Positions 6,014 to 12,667 of a stretch of 14,599 bases of DNA are shown one piece after another. The notes under the pieces are model-generated. The model searched no databases. It saw only the letters and a program-made list of their open reading frames with translations, and was not told where the DNA came from. The first letter of the stretch is position 1. Every line of letters begins with the position of its first letter. The DNA comes from an uncultured Clostridia bacterium (lineage in GTDB: Bacteria; Bacillota; Clostridia; Oscillospirales; CAG-272): contig CAJGCF010000039.1 of the NCBI GenBank assembly GCA_904501865.1, positions 1 through 14,599 of the forward strand. Reading direction: 5' to 3'. The translations under genes were made by a program, and so were the position numbers.

Positions 6014-6740
6014 AATCGTCGCTACCCAAAAATTCCATTATCGAGCAAAAGATTACGAAGGCAACCTGTTGTTTATATTCCGTGCTTTCAAATCTCGCCG
6101 CCTCTTCTGCGTTTGAGAGGAATCCGCACTCAATAAGCACCGCTGGGCAGGTTGCTTTGTCAAGAAGAAATATAGAGCTTGTTGCCGCCTTTGTTTTTCT
6201 GGTGTTGTTATTTTGAAGCTTATCCTGATTGAAGGTACGTATTATTTCCGCGAGCACCATGGAGTCGGGATTGTTTTGCGAATACCATACCTGAAGTCCC
6301 GAATATTTGGGGATTGTAAAGGAGTTCATGTGGATGCTCACGAAAATGCTATCGGGAGTATTTTCCGCAATGGTTAGACGTGCGGCAAGGTCGAGCTTTT
6401 TCTTGCGGCCTTGATAGTTCACGTTTCTGTCGTAGAGCAGTCGGTCGTCCTCGCGTGTCATTACTACGTTTACTCCGCTTGCTCGGAGCATATCCGCTAT
6501 CATTTTGGATATTTCGAGGTTGACATCCTTTTCCACAAGACCTGACGCAGATGAGGCTCCTCCGTCCTCCCCGCCATGTCCCGCGTCAATAATGACCGTC
6601 GTATAGCGAGTCGGAGTTGCACTTGTCTGTGTTGAACCTTCATCTGTGTCAAATATCCCGAATACAAAGCAAAGAAGAACCAAGATAGCCGTAGATATAA
6701 AAAAATATAATATGGCATAAAGCAAAAATCTGTTTTTCAT
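6012..6740 (-). CDS. cwlD: CwlD-type N-acetylmuramoyl-L-alanine amidase (germination-specific)
   Basis: The protein has 242 residues. Residues about 5-30 form one hydrophobic helix (signal anchor), followed by a Ser/Thr-rich linker and an Amidase_3 domain. Zinc ligands are His55 (DAGHGGEDGGA), Glu70 (EKDVNLEIS) and His137 (SIHMNSF); the catalytic Glu is Glu204 (IECGFLSN). Size, the membrane anchor and the absence of extra wall-binding repeats match CwlD, which trims peptides from glycan strands so that muramic-delta-lactam can form in spore cortex. This implies a spore-forming lineage, though a vegetative Amidase_3 enzyme is possible. The ATG at 6740 has GGAG 8 bases upstream; an in-frame TTG at 6743 is too close to it. 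No convincing sporulation sigma promoter was identified upstream. Confidence 0.83.
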   Translation of the reverse strand: MKNRFLLYAILYFFISTAILVLLCFVFGIFDTDEGSTQTSATPTRYTTVIIDAGHGGEDGGASSASGLVEKDVNLEISKMIADMLRASGVNVVMTREDDRLLYDRNVNYQGRKKKLDLAARLTIAENTPDSIFVSIHMNSFTIPKYSGLQVWYSQNNPDSMVLAEIIRTFNQDKLQNNNTRKTKAATSSIFLLDKATCPAVLIECGFLSNAEEAARFESTEYKQQVAFVIFCSIMEFLGSDD

Positions 6741-6765
6741 CAATGTGTCTCCAATAAGAGTCGTT

Positions 6766-6783
6766 CATATAAATTTTTATATG
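6766..6783. repeat. Near-perfect AT-rich palindrome upstream of cwlD
   Basis: CATATAAA and TTTATATG flank a central TT, making an 18-base near-palindrome 26 bases upstream of the cwlD start codon. It could be a weak hairpin in the cwlD leader or an operator. Composition is entirely AT except the ends, so chance is a real alternative. Confidence 0.3.
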
Positions 6784-6902
6784 GATTGAGGATGTTTTAT
6801 GACTTTTATCGCTTGTGTTTGTAAGAAAAAATAGAGAATTAATATAAATTTTATTCTTATTCGTTACAATATGACAAAATTTGTTAAAATCCAAATACCC
6901 GC

Positions 6903-6931
6903 TTGACAATTAGCTCCCGATATAGTATAAT
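6903..6931 (+). promoter_or_regulatory. Consensus sigma-A promoter of glyA
   Basis: TTGACA (6903-6908) and TATAAT (6926-6931) are separated by 17 bp, a full consensus. The predicted start is near 6938, giving a leader of about 40 bases. That is too short for a glycine or purine riboswitch. Confidence 0.88.
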
Positions 6932-6978
6932 GAGATTTAATAATATTTAATTTAGAATAAGTCAGAAAGGAACGAAAA

Positions 6979-8217
6979 ATGAATTTTTTTGATGAGCTTG
7001 TAAACTATGACAAAGAGGTGTCAGATGCCTGCTCACTTGAGTTGGCGCGTCAGCAGCACAACATTGAGCTTATAGCATCGGAGAACATTGTATCAAAGGC
7101 GGTTCTTCTTGCCGCAGGTACGGTGCTTACCAATAAATATGCCGAGGGATTTCCCAGTAAGCGTTACTATGGCGGATGTCAGTGTGTCGATGTCGTAGAG
7201 GACATTGCACGCGAGCGTGCAAAAAAGCTTTTTGGAGCTGAGCATGCCAACGTACAGCCTCATAGCGGAGCTTCTGCGAATCTTGCGGTATTTTTTGCAC
7301 TTTTGGAGCATGGGGACACCGTTATGGGACTCAATCTCGCTCACGGAGGACATTTGTCTCACGGCTCGCCCGTAAATATTTCGGGAAAGTATTTCAATAT
7401 CGTTCCTTACAGCGTTTCCGATGAAACGGCAATGCTTGATTATGATGAAATAAGAAGAATAGCGCTTGAATGTAAGCCCAAAATGATAATCGCGGGAGCG
7501 AGCGCATATTCGAGAACTATTGACTTTGCTAAGATACGCGAGATATGCGATGAGGTCGGGGCATATTATATGGTGGATATGGCTCATATCGCGGGTCTTG
7601 TTGCCGCAGGACTCCATCCAAGTCCTGTTCCTTACGCAGATGTGGTTACTACTACCACGCATAAAACTCTTCGCGGTCCTCGCGGAGGAATGATACTCTG
7701 CCGTGAGGAGCTTGCAAAGCAGATAGACAAGGCAGTATTCCCGGGAACTCAGGGTGGACCTCTTATGCATATAATCGCCGCTAAGGCAGTGGCTCTCGGC
7801 GAGGCTATGACCGACGAGTTCAAGCAGTATCAGAAGAACATTATTGATAATGCCAAGGTGCTCTGTCAAGCTCTTAAGGAAGAGGGCTTTAATATTGTAT
7901 CGGGCGACACTGATAACCACCTTATGCTCATAGACCTTCGTCCCTTTGGTGTAACGGGCAAGGAGATGGAGCACAGACTTGACGAGGTACATATAACCGC
8001 GAACAAGAACGCTATCCCAAACGATCCCGAAAAGCCCTTTGTAACAAGCGGAATCCGCGTAGGAACTCCCGCGGTTACCACCAGAGGCTTTGGCAAGGAT
8101 GAAATGAAAATGATAGCAAAGTGGATGAAGCTGGTTGCTACTGATTTTGAAGCAAATAAGGAGCAGATAACCAGAGAAGTCATCGCACTCTGTGAAAAGT
8201 ACCCCATTTACAACTGA
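6979..8217 (+). CDS. glyA: Serine hydroxymethyltransferase
   Basis: This 412-residue protein has the full SHMT signature set: NIELIASENIVSKAV (about residues 28-42), NKYAEGFPSKRYYGG (52-66), NVQPHSGASANLAV, HGGHLSHG, and the PLP-lysine motif TTTTHKTLRGPRGG with Lys229, the same number as in the E. coli enzyme. It converts serine plus tetrahydrofolate to glycine plus 5,10-methylene-tetrahydrofolate in the cytoplasm, feeding purine and thymidylate synthesis. AAAGGAA (6966-6972) precedes the ATG by 6 bases. The gap to the IMP dehydrogenase gene is 33 bases with no terminator, so the two are probably co-transcribed and link one-carbon supply to guanine nucleotide synthesis. Confidence 0.97.
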   Translation: MNFFDELVNYDKEVSDACSLELARQQHNIELIASENIVSKAVLLAAGTVLTNKYAEGFPSKRYYGGCQCVDVVEDIARERAKKLFGAEHANVQPHSGASANLAVFFALLEHGDTVMGLNLAHGGHLSHGSPVNISGKYFNIVPYSVSDETAMLDYDEIRRIALECKPKMIIAGASAYSRTIDFAKIREICDEVGAYYMVDMAHIAGLVAAGLHPSPVPYADVVTTTTHKTLRGPRGGMILCREELAKQIDKAVFPGTQGGPLMHIIAAKAVALGEAMTDEFKQYQKNIIDNAKVLCQALKEEGFNIVSGDTDNHLMLIDLRPFGVTGKEMEHRLDEVHITANKNAIPNDPEKPFVTSGIRVGTPAVTTRGFGKDEMKMIAKWMKLVATDFEANKEQITREVIALCEKYPIYN

Positions 8218-8250
8218 TAAGTTATCAAGATTCAGAGAAGGAGAAAAAAT

Positions 8251-9753
8251 ATGGCAAAGTTTATAAGTGAGCCCTCACATACTTTCAACGAATATCTGCT
8301 TATTCCCGGATATTCGTCCAGCGAGTGTATTCCCACAAACGTAAGTCTCAAAACCCCACTCGTCAAATATAAAAAGGGTGAGGCTTCTGCTATAATGATG
8401 AATATTCCTATGGTGTCGGCGATAATGCAGTCGGTATCGGGAGACAGACTCGCCGTTGCGCTCGCGACCGAGGGAGGAGTTTCCTTCATCTACGGCTCTC
8501 AGAGTATTGAGGATGAGGCCGATATGGTAAGACGCGCAAAGAATCATAAGGCAGGCTTTGTTACAAGTGATTCCAATATCAGCCCCGATGCAACTCTTGC
8601 CGATATAATCGCACTTAAGGAAAAAACGGGACATTCTACCGTTGCGGTCACAGAGGACGGCACGTCGGAGGGAAAGCTGCTCGGAATAGTTACGGGACGT
8701 GACTACCGTGTAAGCCGTATGGCTCGTGAAACCAAGGTGTCAGAGTTTATGACTCCCTTTGATAAGCTCATATGCGCAAAGGAGGGAACTACCCTCAAGG
8801 AAGCAAACGATATAATCTGGGATCATAAATTGAATTCTCTGCCTATAATAGACGAAAACCAGAAGCTCCGATATTTTGTATTCCGTAAGGACTACGACTC
8901 TCACAAGCAGAATCCCAATGAGCTCCTTGACTCTCAGAAGAGATACGTAGTAGGAGCAGGCATCAATACAAGAGACTACGCAGAGAGAGTTCCCGCGCTC
9001 ATCGAGGCGGGAGCGGACGTGCTCTGTATCGACTCCTCGGAAGGATTTTCCGAGTGGCAGCAGAGAACTATCGCGTGGATACGCGAGCACTACGGCGACA
9101 GTGTAAAGGTTGGTGCAGGTAACGTGGTAGACGCGGCAGGATTCAGATTCTTGGCTGAGTGCGGAGCGGACTTCATCAAGGTCGGCATCGGCGGTGGTTC
9201 TATATGTATCACCCGCGAAACAAAGGGAATCGGACGCGGTCAGGCAACGTCTCTTATTGACGTTTGCGCGGAAAGAGACAGATACTTCGAGGAAACAGGT
9301 ATCTACGTTCCCGTATGCTCGGACGGCGGCATAGTTTATGACCACCATATAACCTTGGCTCTTGCTATGGGTGCGGATTTTGTAATGCTTGGAAGATATT
9401 TCGCAAGATTTGACGAATCTCCCTCCAACAAGGTCAGCATTGGCGGAACCTATTATAAGGAATACTGGGGCGAGGGCTCGGCACGTGCGAGAAACTGGCA
9501 GAGATACGACCTCGGCGGAGATAAAAAGCTTTCCTTTGAGGAGGGAGTTGATTCTTACGTTCCTTATGCGGGAACGCTCAAGGACAATGTGGCGATGTCA
9601 CTTGCCAAGGTCAAATCCACTATGTGCAACTGCGGAGCGTTGACTATTCCCGAGCTTCAGGAAAAGGCGACGTTGACGCTCGTTTCTGCGACAAGTATCG
9701 TAGAGGGCGGAGCGCACGACGTTATCCAGAAGGATAAAACAGCTATAAAATAA
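8251..9753 (+). CDS. guaB: IMP dehydrogenase, variant subfamily
   Basis: The 500-residue protein has the IMPDH layout: an N-terminal barrel segment, two CBS domains (about residues 105-215, with LLGIVTGRDYR and PIIDENQKLRYFVFRKDY), then the barrel with GADVLCIDSSEGFSEWQ and the loop VGIGGGSICITRETKG. Cys319 is the expected nucleophile. The late motif GSARARNWQRYD probably supplies the mobile-flap Arg-Tyr. The reaction is IMP + NAD+ to XMP + NADH, the committed step to GMP. The catalytic loop differs from the usual GIGPGSICTTR, and the residues after it (ETKGIGRGQATS) differ from the usual VAGVGVPQ, so this belongs to a distinct IMPDH branch. GAAGGAGA (8238-8245 region) precedes the ATG. A good terminator follows. 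GMP reductase is a less likely alternative because CBS domains are present. Confidence 0.88.
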   Translation: MAKFISEPSHTFNEYLLIPGYSSSECIPTNVSLKTPLVKYKKGEASAIMMNIPMVSAIMQSVSGDRLAVALATEGGVSFIYGSQSIEDEADMVRRAKNHKAGFVTSDSNISPDATLADIIALKEKTGHSTVAVTEDGTSEGKLLGIVTGRDYRVSRMARETKVSEFMTPFDKLICAKEGTTLKEANDIIWDHKLNSLPIIDENQKLRYFVFRKDYDSHKQNPNELLDSQKRYVVGAGINTRDYAERVPALIEAGADVLCIDSSEGFSEWQQRTIAWIREHYGDSVKVGAGNVVDAAGFRFLAECGADFIKVGIGGGSICITRETKGIGRGQATSLIDVCAERDRYFEETGIYVPVCSDGGIVYDHHITLALAMGADFVMLGRYFARFDESPSNKVSIGGTYYKEYWGEGSARARNWQRYDLGGDKKLSFEEGVDSYVPYAGTLKDNVAMSLAKVKSTMCNCGALTIPELQEKATLTLVSATSIVEGGAHDVIQKDKTAIK

Positions 9754-9767
9754 CCAAAACACAAAAG

Positions 9768-9798
9768 CAGTCACGTTCTAAAAAACGTGACTGTTTTT
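9768..9798 (+). terminator. Intrinsic terminator of glyA-guaB
   Basis: CAGTCACGTT (9768-9777) and AACGTGACTG (9784-9793) form a perfect 10-bp stem with a CTAAAA loop, followed directly by TTTTT (9794-9798). This is a textbook intrinsic terminator 14 bases after the guaB stop. Confidence 0.92.
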
Positions 9799-9801
9799 GT
9801 A

Positions 9802-9830
9802 TTGACAAGGTATGAAAAATTAAGTATAAT
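9802..9830 (+). promoter_or_regulatory. Consensus sigma-A promoter of the cysteine desulfidase-like gene
   Basis: TTGACA (9802-9807) and TATAAT (9825-9830) are separated by 17 bp. The -35 begins only 3 bases after the preceding terminator T-run. The predicted start is near 9837, about 23 bases before the ATG. Confidence 0.88.
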
Positions 9831-9859
9831 ATTCTTATAATCATCAAAAGAGGAACAGA

Positions 9860-11131
9860 ATGGATAACACTGTATATAAAGCGTACGTTGAAATATTGAA
9901 AAGAGAGCTTGTTCCCGCAATGGGCTGTACCGAGCCCATTGCGGTGGCTTTTTGTGCCGCCCGTGCAAGAGAGGTGCTCGGGGATATGCCGAGCGAGGTC
10001 ACAATACAGGCGAGTGGAAATATTATCAAGAACGTAAAAAGCGTGGCCGTCCCTCACAGTAACGGTCTTGTAGGACTTGAGACTGCCGCGGCGGTCGGAA
10101 TATTTTATGGAGACGCAGAGCGCGGTCTTGAGGTTATCTCGGGCGTGACGCCACAGCAGGAGATCCAGCTCGCTGATAAAATGAAAGAAGTAAGCTTTAG
10201 TGTCACAAGCCTTGATACCGATCACGTGCTTGATCTTATCGTGACTGCCCGCAAGGGTGACAAGTGGGCGTCTGTGCATATTGAGGATGAGCACACCAAC
10301 GTGGTGGAGATAATTCAAAACGGAAAATGCGTGTACGTTGAGAAATCTGATTCTGAGCAGAATAAAGATAATGTAGGATACGAGCTTCTTAAAATATGCG
10401 ATATATTTGAGTTTGCGAATAGGGTGGAGCTTTCTGAAGTAAATGAATGTATTTCACGTCAGATAGAGTACAACTCCGCGATTTCTAACGAGGGACTTAA
10501 AAACAATTACGGCGCGCGCATAGGACAGATATTGTCTCACAGAAATCAAGATGTAAGAACTCTTGCTTGCGCGGCGGCGGCAGCGGGCTCGGACGCGAGA
10601 ATGGGCGGCTGCGATATGCCCGTTGTCATCAATTCGGGCAGCGGAAATCAGGGTATGACGGCGAGCCTGCCAGTTATAATATACGCAGAGCATTACTCCA
10701 AAACAAAAGAGGAACTCTACAGAGCTCTCGTGATTTCAAATCTTGTGACGCTTCATCTCAAAAATGGAATAGGACGTCTTTCGGCGTACTGTGGCGCGGT
10801 AAGCGCAGGTGCGGGAGCGGGAGCGGGTATAGCATATCTTATGACACGCGATCTGTCTGTTATAAATCATACCATCGTGAATTCTCTCGCTATATCAAGC
10901 GGTATAATCTGTGACGGCGCTAAGGCGTCGTGTGCGGCAAAGATAGCTATGGCAGTAGACGCGGGAATTATGGGTTACGAAATGTATTGCGAGGGTTGCC
11001 AATTCTTTAGCGGAGAAGGACTTGTAAGCAACGGCGTTGAAAATACTATACGCAACATATCCGTTCTCGGTCACGACGGTATGAAGGAAACGGACAAAAA
11101 GATAATTGAGATAATGACAGGTAACTGTTGA
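9860..11131 (+). CDS. UPF0597/serine dehydratase-alpha family protein, probable L-cysteine desulfidase (CyuA/YhaM-like)
   Basis: This 423-residue protein starts with KRELVPAMGCTEPIAVAFCAA, the signature of the UPF0597/L-cysteine desulfidase family. Conserved cysteines at 23 (GCTEP), 311 (SAYCGAVSAG), 351 and 358 (GIICDGAKASCAAK) fit an oxygen-sensitive 4Fe-4S cluster. The Gly/Ala-rich stretch SAGAGAGAGIAYLM (about 315-328) and the GNQGM motif are also typical. Characterised members degrade L-cysteine to sulfide, ammonia and pyruvate in the cytoplasm; others in the family may act on serine-like substrates, so the substrate is inferred. AAGAGGA (9848-9854) precedes the ATG. The gene is monocistronic, with its own consensus promoter and a hairpin shared with the convergent thyX-like gene. 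No cysteine-responsive regulator gene is adjacent. Confidence 0.85.
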   Translation: MDNTVYKAYVEILKRELVPAMGCTEPIAVAFCAARAREVLGDMPSEVTIQASGNIIKNVKSVAVPHSNGLVGLETAAAVGIFYGDAERGLEVISGVTPQQEIQLADKMKEVSFSVTSLDTDHVLDLIVTARKGDKWASVHIEDEHTNVVEIIQNGKCVYVEKSDSEQNKDNVGYELLKICDIFEFANRVELSEVNECISRQIEYNSAISNEGLKNNYGARIGQILSHRNQDVRTLACAAAAAGSDARMGGCDMPVVINSGSGNQGMTASLPVIIYAEHYSKTKEELYRALVISNLVTLHLKNGIGRLSAYCGAVSAGAGAGAGIAYLMTRDLSVINHTIVNSLAISSGIICDGAKASCAAKIAMAVDAGIMGYEMYCEGCQFFSGEGLVSNGVENTIRNISVLGHDGMKETDKKIIEIMTGNC

Positions 11132-11137
11132 CCAATA

Positions 11138-11165
11138 AAGCGGTGTGCAGAAATGCACACCGCTT
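11138..11165. terminator. Bidirectional hairpin between the desulfidase gene and the thyX-like gene
   Basis: AAGCGGTGTGCA (11138-11149) and TGCACACCGCTT (11154-11165) form a perfect 12-bp stem closed by a GAAA (GNRA) tetraloop. It lies 7 bases after one stop and 9 bases before the other gene's end. T-runs are poor on both strands (TATAG, or TTTATTGG on the minus strand), so termination may depend on stem stability. Confidence 0.7.
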
Positions 11166-11173
11166 ATAGTCTG

Positions 11174-11719
11174 TTATTCGTCTTTTCCCGTAAGATATTT
11201 TTTATAAAGTCCGCAAGGGTTGAATTCCGTGCATCTTCCGCCTCGGTAGGAGCACATAGGCTCAAGTGTACCCACAAACTCGGGGCACTGCTCCTCGACC
11301 AGTCGGCATATCTCATTCATTACATTTCGGGTAAAGGGATCTGCCTGCATACAGAGACGGCGGCGAGCCATAAACATAAGCTCCTGCGCGTTTATGTACA
11401 TCATGTGAGAGACAGGAGAGTCCTGTGGAGCCTTTGTTCTGTCGTAGTTTTCCTGGCGATCGTTTCTCTGGCTTTGAACAAAGTGTGTAACTCCAATGAA
11501 GTGGCGGCAGAAATGCACCGATACGTAATAGGGGAGAGTCATCTTTATGCAGAAATTAAGCGTGCGGATAGGGCTGTGCTCGGATAGGAGAAGCTTGTGT
11601 CTCCACTCGGCTGTGGGGAGCTTTGTGCTGGTCTTTCCAACAGTATTGAGGGTACAGAGCTTACATAGCATCCAATCCTCTTCGGTTGGATATTTCAAAA
11701 GCTCAACAGTGAAATCCAT
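11174..11719 (-). CDS. ThyX-like protein (FAD-dependent thymidylate synthase fold) with degenerate signature
   Basis: The proposed protein has 181 residues. The segment SEHSPIRTLNF...HFCRHFIGVTHFVQSQRNDR aligns with the ThyX core (S.HSP.EH..F...RHR..S..QQSQRY). However, the RHR becomes RHF, the Ser seven residues into the motif is not obvious, and the final QRY becomes QRND. The next part, APQDSPVSHMMYINAQELM, and a Cys-rich tail (MCSYRGGRCTEFNPCG) resemble a short clostridial ThyX-like group. Canonical ThyX is about 210-250 residues and makes dTMP with FAD and methylene-tetrahydrofolate; activity here is doubtful. The ATG at 11719 is chosen because AAAGGA lies 10 bases upstream. The in-frame ATG at 11740 lacks a ribosome binding site. 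Confidence 0.68.
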   Translation of the reverse strand: MDFTVELLKYPTEEDWMLCKLCTLNTVGKTSTKLPTAEWRHKLLLSEHSPIRTLNFCIKMTLPYYVSVHFCRHFIGVTHFVQSQRNDRQENYDRTKAPQDSPVSHMMYINAQELMFMARRRLCMQADPFTRNVMNEICRLVEEQCPEFVGTLEPMCSYRGGRCTEFNPCGLYKKYLTGKDE

Positions 11720-11767
11720 AAAATTTCTGTCCTTTCGCATTTTTTTGATAAAATGTTTACTGAATTT

Positions 11768-11796
11768 ATTGTATCATATTATTGAAATTAAGTCAA
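11768..11796 (-). promoter_or_regulatory. Sigma-A promoter of the thyX-like gene
   Basis: On the minus strand, TTGACT (11791-11796) and TACAAT (11768-11773) are separated by 17 bp, with TGA directly before the -10 (extended -10). The predicted start is near 11761, leaving about 42 bases before the ATG at 11719. Confidence 0.78.
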
Positions 11797-11830
11797 TAGA
11801 GCAAAAATAAAAAATTTCATGGTTAACCTA

Positions 11831-11859
11831 TTGACAAAACAGGCTCAAAATGTTAGAAT
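11831..11859 (+). promoter_or_regulatory. Sigma-A promoter of mntP
   Basis: TTGACA (11831-11836) and TAGAAT (11854-11859) are separated by 17 bp, with an extended TG at 11851-11852. The predicted start is near 11866, giving a leader of about 65 bases. Confidence 0.8.
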
Positions 11860-11879
11860 TACGAGTATATTGATTTGTT

Positions 11880-11925
11880 TTAGGGATAGGCGTGGCTTAC
11901 CCGAATTTCGTTGAAATAAAGAGGA
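11880..11925 (+). promoter_or_regulatory. Structured mntP leader (two tandem hairpins before the ribosome binding site)
   Basis: The first fold pairs GGG (11883-11885) with CCC (11900-11902) and AGGC (11888-11891) with GCTT (11895-11898) around a GTG loop. The second pairs ATTTC (11905-11909) with GAAAT (11913-11917). It sits directly before AGAGGA (11920-11925), the ribosome binding site. Many mntP genes are controlled by the yybP-ykoY manganese riboswitch, but I see neither its conserved loop words nor enough length for it. A regulatory role is inferred from position only. Confidence 0.35.
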
Positions 11926-11930
11926 TTAAA

Positions 11931-12512
11931 ATGTTTAATTTCGTGTTTTTTGCAGAAAGCATACTACTTGGAGTTGGACTTGCTATGGATGCCTTCTCGG
12001 TATCACTTGCCAACGGGCTTAACGAGCCTTGCATGAAGACTCGAAAAATGTGCGGTGTGGCAGGTCTTTTTGCTTTCTTTCAGGCACTTATGCCAATGCT
12101 TGGCTGGGTGTGTATACATACGATAGTTCAGCACTTTGTATGGTTTGAAAAATGCATACCGTGGATAGCCTTGGTACTACTGTGCTTTATAGGAGGCAAG
12201 ATGCTTTACGAGGGCATCAAGAACAAAGATGGAGAGGTAGAGTGCAATAAAATAGGACTCGGCGCTCTTCTTGTTCAGGGAGTAGCCACGTCTATTGATG
12301 CATTATCCGTGGGCTTTACCATAGCGGAATACGAATGGTTTGCGGCGCTCGTTTCCGCAGTTGTTATCGCCATTGTGACGTTTATAATATGTATGTTTGG
12401 ACTTTTTATTGGACAAAAGGCAGGAACGAAGCTCGCGGGGAAGGCGGGAATACTTGGCGGAACCATATTGATAGCCATTGGACTTGAAATATTCATAACC
12501 AGCTTTTTTTAA
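11931..12512 (+). CDS. mntP: Manganese efflux pump MntP
   Basis: This 193-residue, six-helix membrane protein has the paired MntP motifs: GVGLAMDAFSVSLANG (Asp20) and VATSIDALSVGFT (Asp123), which form the metal path in the two pseudo-repeats. Length fits the family (about 185-195). MntP exports Mn2+ across the cytoplasmic membrane and protects against manganese excess. GAGGA (11921-11925) lies 5 bases before the ATG. The frame is open upstream to a GTG at 11892, but the added residues (MAYPNFVEIKRIK) are hydrophilic, unlike MntP, and fall in the structured leader. The gene is monocistronic. No GC-rich terminator follows, only an all-AT hairpin (12517-12533). Confidence 0.92.
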   Translation: MFNFVFFAESILLGVGLAMDAFSVSLANGLNEPCMKTRKMCGVAGLFAFFQALMPMLGWVCIHTIVQHFVWFEKCIPWIALVLLCFIGGKMLYEGIKNKDGEVECNKIGLGALLVQGVATSIDALSVGFTIAEYEWFAALVSAVVIAIVTFIICMFGLFIGQKAGTKLAGKAGILGGTILIAIGLEIFITSFF

Positions 12513-12544
12513 AATAAATTTTTACAAAAAATTCATTTATACTA

Positions 12545-12573
12545 TTGACAAAAACTCTTTTTTATGATATAAT
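12545..12573 (+). promoter_or_regulatory. Consensus sigma-A promoter of rpsF-ssb-rpsR
   Basis: TTGACA (12545-12550) and TATAAT (12568-12573) are separated by 17 bp, and TGA precedes the -10 (extended). The predicted start is near 12580, giving a leader of about 88 bases. Confidence 0.9.
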
Positions 12574-12579
12574 TCTACG

Positions 12580-12667
12580 ATGGTACGGTTTTAGATGCAA
12601 AAACCGTCTCTCTACCGCACAAAAGACACAGTGCGGTCGATATAAAGTCCATAGGGAGGTATAAAAA
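12580..12667 (+). promoter_or_regulatory. rpsF leader, probable S6:S18-responsive leader RNA
   Basis: Two hairpins are visible: ACGGTTTT (12585-12592) with AAAACCGT (12600-12607), and ACCGCAC (12614-12620) with GTGCGGT (12631-12637). Both carry CCG/CGG elements. The mRNA leaders of rpsF-ssb-rpsR operons widely carry a fold with a conserved CCG that binds the S6:S18 complex and limits translation. The placement and the CCG elements fit, but no model was run. GGGAGG (12653-12658) is the ribosome binding site. Confidence 0.55.

Noticed and set aside
6932..6978. Riboswitch upstream of glyA
   Set aside because: The leader is only about 40 AT-rich bases with no conserved aptamer elements.
7093..7992. 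Long minus-strand open frame across glyA (299 codons), and others opposite guaB and the desulfidase gene
   Set aside because: These mirror strongly conserved genes on the plus strand, have no ribosome binding site or promoter, and show no recognisable domain.
11892..11930. GTG-started extension of MntP
   Set aside because: The added residues are polar, no ribosome binding site precedes the GTG, and the ATG at 11931 has GAGGA 5 bases upstream.
12513..12544. Terminator of mntP from AATTTTT/AAAAATT (12517-12533)
   Set aside because: The stem is entirely A-T, so it is too weak to call an intrinsic terminator, and no GC-rich alternative is present.
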